A stretch of 31,850 bases of DNA, taken from a virus. The notes beneath the pieces are model-generated. The model saw only the letters and a list, made by a program, of their open reading frames with translations, was not told the origin of the DNA and ran no database searches. Shown piece after piece: positions 26,256-31,850 of this stretch (positions are counted from its first letter, which is position 1; every line of letters starts with the position of its first letter). The translations under genes and the position numbers were made by a program. The stretch covers positions 1 through 31,850 of IMG/VR virus record IMGVR_UViG_3300035698_008552, one strand, 5' to 3'.

Positions 26256-27347
26256 ATGGCACGTCGCAAAACGCTACTTCAACTTCTTGACGAGCTTGGA
26301 CCTTCTGTCCGCAAAGCGTTCAACGCGGCGTTATCCGAAATTAGAAGCGACGTCCAATTCGCGGCACTTGAATCCGCTATACGAGCGGGTAATATAACGG
26401 CGGCCATGGACGTGATTAACGTCAACGGCGCGTACTTTCGCCAACTTGACGAGGCGCTTCGCGCAGCGCATATCGCTGGTGGAGTCTGGGCTACAGGCGA
26501 GTTTAAGGCGATGGCGAAACGGCAGGGAGCGCGAGTTTCAGGGCAATTCGATACGCGTAACATTCGCGCTGAGTCCTTGCTGAGGTCGGTGTCGAGTGAA
26601 AAGGTCGTGCAGATCGTCGAGGGTACGCGAGTGGCCATTCGGGAGACCTTGGAAACTGCGCTACGAGCTGGAACGTCAGCAAGAGCGACGGCTACCCTCC
26701 TCGTGGGCAACGTAGGACCGACAGGTGTTAGAGTTGGCGGCATTGTCGGTCTCGATAGTACCAAGGCAGCTTGGGTTTCGGGTGGCTACCGTGCAGACGG
26801 TACCTTTATCAAGGGCATGAAGGGTGACCTTGAGATGCTCGACAAAAACTACTTTACCCGCAAGCTTCGTGACAAGCGATTTGACGGTATGGTTCGCAGA
26901 TCCTTCGCGGAGGGTAAGCCACTAAACCAAACGCAGATCGCCAAGATAACTGATCGCTACACTGGACGACTTCAAAAGCTTCGCGGCGAAGCGATATCGA
27001 GAACTGAGCTTCTGAAGTCGCTGCATGCCGCACAGGACGAGGGACTTCAGCAGATCATCGACAACGGCGAAGTTGCCGCCGATGCCATCGAAGAGGAGTG
27101 GGACGCCAGCGAGGATAAAGCCACGCGACCAACTCATGCGGCGGCGGACGGACAGAAGGTTATCCACGGACAGCCGTTCACGGTCGGTGGTTTTCTGATG
27201 ATGTACCCAGGCGATGAAAGCCTCGGAGCTCCTGCTCGAGAGATTATCCAATGTCGCTGCGTAAAGCGCATCGACATTAACTTTATGAAGGGTCTCAAGG
27301 ACAGGCTGACACCAGAGGAACTTGCAGCAGCGAGGTCGGCAATGTGA
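26256..27347 (+). CDS. Phage head morphogenesis protein (SPP1 gp7 / Mu gpF-like)
   Basis: 363 residues. The C-terminal half has the family signature: REISRTELLKS-like ISRTELLKSLHAAQ, then EWDASEDKATRPTHAAADGQ with the H-x-x-x-D-G part, PFTVGG, MYPGDESLGAPA, and IIQCRC with two cysteines near 329-331. The N-terminal half is helical, including a long basic region. Such proteins enter the prohead in small copy number. It is unusual that the gene is after the connector genes and not next to portal. Start ATG 26256 follows TTAA without a strong ribosome site. Confidence 0.85.
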   Translation: MARRKTLLQLLDELGPSVRKAFNAALSEIRSDVQFAALESAIRAGNITAAMDVINVNGAYFRQLDEALRAAHIAGGVWATGEFKAMAKRQGARVSGQFDTRNIRAESLLRSVSSEKVVQIVEGTRVAIRETLETALRAGTSARATATLLVGNVGPTGVRVGGIVGLDSTKAAWVSGGYRADGTFIKGMKGDLEMLDKNYFTRKLRDKRFDGMVRRSFAEGKPLNQTQIAKITDRYTGRLQKLRGEAISRTELLKSLHAAQDEGLQQIIDNGEVAADAIEEEWDASEDKATRPTHAAADGQKVIHGQPFTVGGFLMMYPGDESLGAPAREIIQCRCVKRIDINFMKGLKDRLTPEELAAARSAM

Positions 27348-27775
27348 CAGTCTATAAACTCGCTGACCTTCCGCTCTGGGCCACCAAGGTAACTAAGATT
27401 GCCGACGCGATAGTCAAGCAGTCAGTTAACGATCTACTACGCAGTATCGAAATTGTACCAGGCATCAACCGAGGCGGAAGCAGAGTACGAGGTACTATTC
27501 CACGCGACTTGGGACCATTGGCTGCGTCATTGCAATCAAGCCTATACGGAAGCACAGCCATCACTGGTACCGAAAGCTACGTGCTTATCGTGACTCAACT
27601 CAAGGCTGGTGATGTAGCTAGGTTTGCGTGGGGCGGAAACGCGGCACCGTATGTCCTAGAAGTTCACTATGGTGCCAATGGTGTGGACGGCACCTTTTGG
27701 GTAGACGTAGCAGCCAACAAATGGACATCGTTTGTTGATGTGGCTGTCATAAAGGCAAAGGCTGCAATCCAATGA
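27344..27775 (+). CDS. Tail completion protein (HK97 gp10-like)
   Basis: 143 residues from GTG 27344, overlapping the previous stop as GTGA. The segment RGTIPRDLGPLAASLQSSLYG and AWGGNAAPYVLEVHYGANG matches the gp10-like neck/tail completion pattern: an exposed helix, then a YxxxVHYG-like motif and a Trp-rich close. It helps join the tail to the head. Assignment is by pattern and position. Confidence 0.7.
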   Translation: MTVYKLADLPLWATKVTKIADAIVKQSVNDLLRSIEIVPGINRGGSRVRGTIPRDLGPLAASLQSSLYGSTAITGTESYVLIVTQLKAGDVARFAWGGNAAPYVLEVHYGANGVDGTFWVDVAANKWTSFVDVAVIKAKAAIQ

Positions 27776-28185
27776 ACCGCGATGACATTACCGAGGCACT
27801 AAAAACGCGGCTGGCTTCGGGCGGCGTTGGCCTGCTTGGAACTTATCCAGCTGTGTATCCACAAGGAGCCATGACGCGACCTTACTTTGAGGTCAGCTTT
27901 CCTGCCATCGATACGGACGGACCATCGCTAAAGGGCGGTCTTGAGCGTGAGGTAGGTCGCATGTCGGTTATGATAGTGGTGGAGTTTGGCGTTGGTGAGA
28001 CCGAGGCGAACAATTACGCTGACGCGGTTAAGGCGCTGTTTCCCCAAGCCCTGCGTATCCCAGTGGCGGGCGGAATCATTACGATTCAACAGCCAGCCCA
28101 GATAAGGCCTGGCTACAGAGACGACCGTAACGAGATAGACTGGCGAGTTCCAGTGATCATTCGGTTCTCAACGTTGAGCCAGTAG
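27772..28185 (+). CDS. Tail terminator protein (DUF4128 / lambda gpU-like)
   Basis: 137 residues, ATG 27772 with ATGA overlap. An N-terminal helix (DDITEALKTRLAS), then beta strands (FEVSFPAIDTD, MSVMIVVEFGVG) and the second helix ANNYADAVKALFPQ; the end (EIDWRVPVIIRFSTLSQ) resembles DUF4128 tail terminators. It caps the tail tube at its final length. The order completion-terminator-tube supports this. Confidence 0.8.
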   Translation: MNRDDITEALKTRLASGGVGLLGTYPAVYPQGAMTRPYFEVSFPAIDTDGPSLKGGLEREVGRMSVMIVVEFGVGETEANNYADAVKALFPQALRIPVAGGIITIQQPAQIRPGYRDDRNEIDWRVPVIIRFSTLSQ

Positions 28186-28214
28186 GCATTAAACCAAATC
28201 AGACGGAGGCTTTG

Positions 28215-28496
28215 ATGACCAAGGAAACACATGACGCAGCTCCAAAAAAGACGGTCCTCAAGACCAAGAAGGAGCTGGTTATCGACAACGCTGTAATCGT
28301 ACGCTTTGACGATAACAGCGGGCACTCACCACCTTGCATATCGTACGATGGCGATGCTCCCTCGAAGGGTGAGCGCGTTGAGTTTGTACTGGAAAACGGC
28401 ATTCTCTATGCTGGCGTTGTTGCCAAAGTTCACACGGCTGGCGGTAACGTGATGATCGAATTTGTGGATGGTATCTTACCAGTCACTTCCAAATAG
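28215..28496 (+). CDS. Small beta-rich hypothetical protein
   Basis: 93 residues from ATG 28215, with GGAGG 7 bases upstream. After a Lys/Thr-rich, helix-breaking start (TKETHDAAPKKTVLKTKKE), the body is beta-rich (VIVRFDDNSGHSPPCISYDG, then FVLENGILYAGVVAKV). It lies between tail terminator and tail tube genes and may be a minor tail or unrelated small gene. Family not recognised. Confidence 0.65.
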   Translation: MTKETHDAAPKKTVLKTKKELVIDNAVIVRFDDNSGHSPPCISYDGDAPSKGERVEFVLENGILYAGVVAKVHTAGGNVMIEFVDGILPVTSK

Positions 28497-28547
28497 GCAA
28501 GTACGCCTACCATCGCGCATTTGCGCAACCACATGAAAGGATAGCCC

Positions 28548-28985
28548 ATGGCTACCACTGAAGGCATTGGCGGTTTCCTATCAGCCGCAGCTGCTGCTCC
28601 AGCTACGTATAACGCAGCTGGGTACGCGGCACTTACGTTCTCCGATATTGGTGAAGCGACGGAGATCCCTGAGTACGGCGCGGAGCACGCTGTTGTTACG
28701 CATACGCCATTGAAGACGGGCATCGTCAACAAGTATCACGGCGAGCTGAACTACGGATCCGTCGCAATTCCAATGGCGCTTGACTTGGCTGACGCTGGCC
28801 AGATTATCCTGAAGGCTGCACTTGCGTCAAAGGACGAAATCAGCTTCCGCGAAACGCGATCCGATGGATCGGTTCAGTATTTCTCCGGCAAAGTCATGTC
28901 GTTCCGCTCAGCCCAGTCTATTGGGTCTGTTGTTCCGGCAACCTCCATGGTTGAAATCACGCGCGCAACCATCGTCGGACCGTAA
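28548..28985 (+). CDS. Major tail tube protein
   Basis: 145 residues starting MATTEGIGGFLSAAAAAPATYN. The body FSDIGEATEIPEYGAEHAVVTHTPLKTG, LNYGSVAIPMALDLADAGQ and FSGKVMSFRSAQSIGSVVPATSMVEIT is the common tube-protein pattern of long-tailed phages (lambda gpV-type core): strand, D-A-G-Q helix, and S-x-V-P-A-x-S/T-M-x-E-I-T final strands. It forms hexameric rings of the flexible tail. A strong ribosome site, AAAGGA, precedes ATG 28548, and a hairpin follows the gene. Confidence 0.88.
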   Translation: MATTEGIGGFLSAAAAAPATYNAAGYAALTFSDIGEATEIPEYGAEHAVVTHTPLKTGIVNKYHGELNYGSVAIPMALDLADAGQIILKAALASKDEISFRETRSDGSVQYFSGKVMSFRSAQSIGSVVPATSMVEITRATIVGP

Positions 28986-29019
28986 TCCCTGCTGCGCTTT
29001 CCCTGAGCGCTGTCGGGCT

Positions 29020-29050
29020 GGCCGCAAGGACGTGGTTTACCCTTGCGGCC
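29020..29050 (+). terminator. Hairpin after the tail tube gene
   Basis: GGCCGCAAGG (29020-29029) and CCTTGCGGCC (29041-29050) form a perfect GC-rich 10-bp stem with an 11-base loop, followed by TACTTTAACC. The U-tract is weak, so it may reduce, not stop, transcription, which fits a highly made tube protein before low-copy chaperones. Confidence 0.55.
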
Positions 29051-29079
29051 TACTTTAACCAAAACCAAGGATGATGAAA

Positions 29080-29484
29080 ATGAAAACCGATCTCGACAAC
29101 TTCGACGTCTCCGCCGACGCAGAAAAAGGCGCAACGCTTGAAATTCGCCATCCGGTCACGGATGAAGTTCTGCGTGATGATGCTGGCAATCCATTGACGA
29201 TCACGCTGATGGGCGCTGACAGCCGCACGTTCAAGCGCGCTGTAAACGACATTCAGATGGCCAGCTCCTCGCGCAAGAAGGTCTCGGCGGCTGAAGTTGA
29301 ACGTAACACAGTTGACGCATTGGCGCGCGCCACTGTCGGATGGTCGGACAACTGGACTTGGGGCGGTAAGCCGTTTGCGTTCAGCGCAGAGAATTGTCGC
29401 AAGCTTTATGCGGAGCGTACTTGGGTTCGGTCGCAGGTCGATGAGTTTGTCGCTGACCGGTCGCAGTTTTTTACGAAGGCCTAG
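29080..29484 (+). CDS. Tail assembly chaperone G (unshifted product)
   Basis: 134 residues from ATG 29080 (MKTDLDNFDVSADAEKG). ATGs at 29071 and 29074 are also in frame; the third fits AAGGATGATGAAA best, since AAGG then lies about 10 bases upstream. The pattern (LEIRHPVTDEVLRDDAGNPLTITLMGAD, then VGWSDNWTWGGKPFAFSAENCRKLYAE) is that of the phage tail assembly chaperones encoded between tail tube and tape measure. It binds the tape measure protein during assembly. The frame ends at TAG 29484, immediately after a TTTTTT slip site, and the -1 frame stays open to 29843. Confidence 0.88.
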   Translation: MKTDLDNFDVSADAEKGATLEIRHPVTDEVLRDDAGNPLTITLMGADSRTFKRAVNDIQMASSSRKKVSAAEVERNTVDALARATVGWSDNWTWGGKPFAFSAENCRKLYAERTWVRSQVDEFVADRSQFFTKA

Positions 29485-29508
29485 AGGCGCTTTGTCTATG
29501 GGCTAGGC
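29467..29508 (+). promoter_or_regulatory. Programmed -1 frameshift site with stimulatory hairpin
   Basis: Zero-frame codons read CAG TTT TTT ACG AAG GCC TAG. The six T bases (29467-29472) let the Phe tRNA move back one base with perfect pairing in the P site. After a 6-base spacer, GCCTAG (29479-29484) pairs exactly with CTAGGC (29503-29508). The -1 frame continues without stop for 123 more residues. Confidence 0.8.
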
Positions 29509-29843
29509 AGCACGCCTGGCTCTCGACATCGTCAAAGGGCTTTCGCCAATCACGATGGAAGTTTCTGGAAAACGCGAAACAAGTCGCGCAGTTTCCTAAT
29601 CTGCCAATGCGCGGACACCTAGTTGTCGACCTGCAGTCGATTGGTTACGCGATGCAAAGCGAAATGGGGAATGTCGCAGTTCCCCACTCCGAGCTGCGGG
29701 CATGGGCTTGCAACACTGGTGTAAGGTTCGAGGGTGCCGAAGCCGAATGGCTCAACAAAATGAGCGAGGCCTACGCCATTGAGCTGGCCAGATCCTCGGA
29801 CAAAGACACGGCTGCACCCTTTGACGGCACCAAAGACGCATAG
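29472..29843 (+). CDS. T-domain of the frameshifted tail chaperone (GT product)
   Basis: Reached by -1 slippage, this frame reads YEGLEALCLWARQHAWLSTS directly after the slip site and ends at TAG 29843. It adds about 123 residues to give a fusion of about 254 residues. LWARQHAWLST is the usual start of lambda-type T domains, and the C-terminus is polar (DKDTAAPFDGTKDA). There is no ribosome site at the internal ATG 29607, so separate translation is unlikely. The fusion would be made in small amounts, as for lambda gpG-T. Confidence 0.85.
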   Translation, partial: YEGLEALCLWARQHAWLSTSSKGFRQSRWKFLENAKQVAQFPNLPMRGHLVVDLQSIGYAMQSEMGNVAVPHSELRAWACNTGVRFEGAEAEWLNKMSEAYAIELARSSDKDTAAPFDGTKDA

Positions 29844-29870
29844 CAGACTTAACAGAAGGTAGACCATCAA

Positions 29871-31850
29871 ATGACCGACATGGCCACCTTGGGTTTTGAC
29901 GTCGATAGTCGTCCAGTAAAGGGTGCAACCGACGATGTCGATAAACTCGGCAAGCAGGGCGCACAAACTGACGCTAAGCTGAAAGGGTCAACCGAGAACA
30001 TCAACCGTTCCTTCGGAAGCGTTTCCAAGAGCGTAAGAGTTGCCGCTGCAGCAGTAGCCGTTTTCGCGGCGGCGGCGTTGGCGGCGGCTGCTGGATCTGT
30101 AGGCAGGTTTATCGATGCCACCGTGACGACTGAGAAGGCGCAAGCGCAGCTTGCGGCTGCTATACGATCAACTGGAGGGGCGGCAGAAAAAACGGCGTCA
30201 GACCTTAACAGTCATGCGGCATCGCTGCAAAGGATCACTAACTTCGGTGATGAGGCCATCAACTCCATGCAGGGCCTTCTTCTGACGTTCACCAACATCA
30301 AGGGCGATCAGTTTGACGCGGCAACCGTCGCTGTGCTGAACCTTTCGACAGCTATGGGAACCGACCTGAACTCTGCGGCGCTTCAGATCGGTAAGGCGCT
30401 GAACGACCCCGTCCTGGGCATGACAGCCTTGTCACGCTCTGGCATTCAGTTCACCGAGGTCCAGAAAGCCACCGTCAAAGAGATGGTAGCGATGAACGAT
30501 ACTGTCGGTGCGCAGACTATAATACTCGCTGAGTTAGAACGGCAGTTTGGTGGATCCGCTGAAGCAGCTCGCGCTACGCTGGGAGGAGCGCTAGTCTCGT
30601 TGCGTAACGCGTTCGGTGACTTGTTCGAGATTAGCGGTCCAGCAGCTGATGGACTACGTAGCGCAGTCGAGGCGTTGATCACAACCATAAATGATCCACG
30701 GTTTGTGGCTGGATTTCAATCAATTGGCGCGGCGTTGTTCGGCATGGTTGAACTCGGTCTGCAAGCTCTTAACGGTCTGGGGCTGGCCTTTGCTTTTGTC
30801 GCGGACAACTTCGATATCATAGCGGCCAGCGCTGGTGTCGCTGCCACCGTTTTTGGTGGTCCTTATGTCGCTGGCCTGGCAGCGGCGGCGGTCGCCACCT
30901 TCTCGCTTACTGGCGCGCTTGCGATTCTTAAAGCGGCACTGATCGCGACAGGTATAGGCGCGCTGATCGTCGGCGCTGGTTTTCTGATCGCCATGTTCGG
31001 TCGGCTTGTAACGGCAGTTGGCGGTTTTGGTAATGCAATGTCGTTGCTTGGTGAAGTTGCTGAAGGCGTTTTTCAAGGAATCAAGACAAGCGGATCAGCA
31101 TTAGCGCCAGCTCTTGGCGCGGTGTTCCAAACAATTAAAGCTGGCTTTATGAGCATGATTGCTGGTATTACGGAAACGTACACCAGCTTTCTTCGCACTG
31201 TAACAAACGGAATGGCTAACATTCCAGGCGCAGAAGCGGCTACGCTTCTGCTGAGTGAGGCGTCGATTCGAGCCGGATCTAAAGTGTACGAGTTTAGTGC
31301 AGCCGCTGATGCCGCAAGCGAAAGTGCGGAAACACTTCGTGTTCGCGCTGGTGCGTTAGCGACTCAGGGTTTTGAAGCGGCTGGCGCAGCGCTGCAAAAG
31401 CTTAACGTGAAGGTCACCGAAAATGCCGAGGAGACTGAATCGGCAACCAAGGCTTCTAGTAAGCTTAGCGGTGAACTAGAAGCCATCGGAGGTAAGTCTG
31501 GCGGCGGAAAAGGGTCAGCCAAAAAAGCGGCTGACAGCATCGACGAGGCGACCAAGGCAGCAGAAGCACTGCGTAAGGAAATGGAAGCGCCACTTGTGTC
31601 GGCCATCGACAGCGTGTCTAACGCCTTCGGTGACTTCGTGTCTCGAGGATTCAAGGACTTCAAGGGCTTTAAGGATGCCATCCTTAACAGCTTCAAGTCC
31701 ATGCTTTCGCAGATGATTGCCATGGCAGTAAAGAACCGCATCATGATCAGCCTCGGTCTTTCGGGCGGCGGCGTTGGCGGCGCTGGTGCAGCCCTTGCTG
31801 GCGCGGCTGGGGGTGGCGGGCCATTGGGGATGCTCGGCAGCTTGGGCGGC
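29871..31850 (+). CDS. Tape measure protein (incomplete at window end)
   Basis: The frame from ATG 29871 is open for 660 residues to the window edge. It begins MTDMATLGFDVDSRPVKGA, then an Ala-rich hydrophobic helix (about residues 55-75), a FNVKGDQFD-like TFTNIKGDQFDAATVAVLNLS segment, KALNDPVLGMTALSRSGIQFT, and a central hydrophobic stretch (about 285-360, AASAGVAATVFGG to FLIAMFGRL) suggesting membrane-active segments. Later it is Ala/Ser/Lys-rich, and the visible end holds SVSNAFGDFVSRGFKDFKG and a Gly-rich tail. These are tape-measure traits: it sets tail length and helps DNA entry. The total length cannot be judged. Confidence 0.93.
   Translation, partial: MTDMATLGFDVDSRPVKGATDDVDKLGKQGAQTDAKLKGSTENINRSFGSVSKSVRVAAAAVAVFAAAALAAAAGSVGRFIDATVTTEKAQAQLAAAIRSTGGAAEKTASDLNSHAASLQRITNFGDEAINSMQGLLLTFTNIKGDQFDAATVAVLNLSTAMGTDLNSAALQIGKALNDPVLGMTALSRSGIQFTEVQKATVKEMVAMNDTVGAQTIILAELERQFGGSAEAARATLGGALVSLRNAFGDLFEISGPAADGLRSAVEALITTINDPRFVAGFQSIGAALFGMVELGLQALNGLGLAFAFVADNFDIIAASAGVAATVFGGPYVAGLAAAAVATFSLTGALAILKAALIATGIGALIVGAGFLIAMFGRLVTAVGGFGNAMSLLGEVAEGVFQGIKTSGSALAPALGAVFQTIKAGFMSMIAGITETYTSFLRTVTNGMANIPGAEAATLLLSEASIRAGSKVYEFSAAADAASESAETLRVRAGALATQGFEAAGAALQKLNVKVTENAEETESATKASSKLSGELEAIGGKSGGGKGSAKKAADSIDEATKAAEALRKEMEAPLVSAIDSVSNAFGDFVSRGFKDFKGFKDAILNSFKSMLSQMIAMAVKNRIMISLGLSGGGVGGAGAALAGAAGGGGPLGMLGSLGG

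Noticed and set aside
29485-29606. Gap between two separate tail genes
   Set aside because: The -1 frame is open throughout this stretch, so it is coding by frameshift and not an intergenic gap.

Overview
The window is a contiguous piece of a tailed double-stranded DNA phage genome, almost certainly a siphovirus. It carries a complete packaging and head module, a lambda-type tail tube, a tail-assembly chaperone with a frameshift, and the start of a long tape-measure gene. No bacterial housekeeping gene, rRNA, tRNA, integrase, lysogeny repressor, CRISPR array or insertion sequence was seen, so a virulent lifestyle is the simplest reading. Genes are dense, have strong AGGAG-type ribosome sites and often overlap as ATGA. 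Together with the head-gene families (lambda gpE/gpD types, DUF2213, DUF1073 portal), this suggests a host in the Proteobacteria. The host is an inference; it cannot be read directly.

Layout: (A) 1-4955, leftward: the replication and recombination operon. From promoter to end it holds an HD phosphohydrolase, a Sak4-like RecA-fold ATPase, small unknown genes, a DUF669 protein with a Pro/Ala-rich tail, an RNase H-like protein, a Cas4/RecB-type nuclease with Fe-S cysteines, and two small genes, the last cut by the window edge. (B) 4956-8548: a divergent promoter region, then a rightward 882-residue DUF3987 primase-helicase. It is followed by about 720 bp with no convincing gene, packed with direct and inverted repeats and an AT-rich stretch, the best candidate for the replication origin. 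(C) 8549-9370: one rightward gene of unknown function. (D) 9490-15150, leftward: an accessory block of small genes, a MazG-like protein, a C5-cytosine methyltransferase, a beta-class amino-methyltransferase, a zinc-ribbon protein and a WYL-like protein. Five small genes here share a conserved leader sequence. (E) 15221-18163, rightward: small genes, many chained by 4-base overlaps, including a PD-(D/E)XK nuclease. (F) 18234-19475: a DUF3489 protein and a NusG-like KOW protein just before the late genes. (G) 19549-31850: terS, terL, portal, DUF2213 protease/scaffold, decoration protein, major capsid, connectors, head morphogenesis protein, tail completion and terminator proteins, tail tube, frameshifted chaperone pair and tape measure (incomplete).

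How it fits together: module A plus the primase-helicase would start and sustain DNA synthesis from the repeat region and supply single-strand annealing or strand exchange. The two methyltransferases probably modify phage DNA against host restriction. The NusG-like protein at the entry to the long late operon is a good candidate processivity or antitermination factor. The items most worth checking are the repeat-rich candidate origin, the five-copy leader element, the -1 frameshift with its downstream hairpin, the NusG-like protein with its upstream hairpin, and the perfect inverted repeat before the TTG-started methyltransferase. All functional names come from reading motifs by eye; no database search was run.
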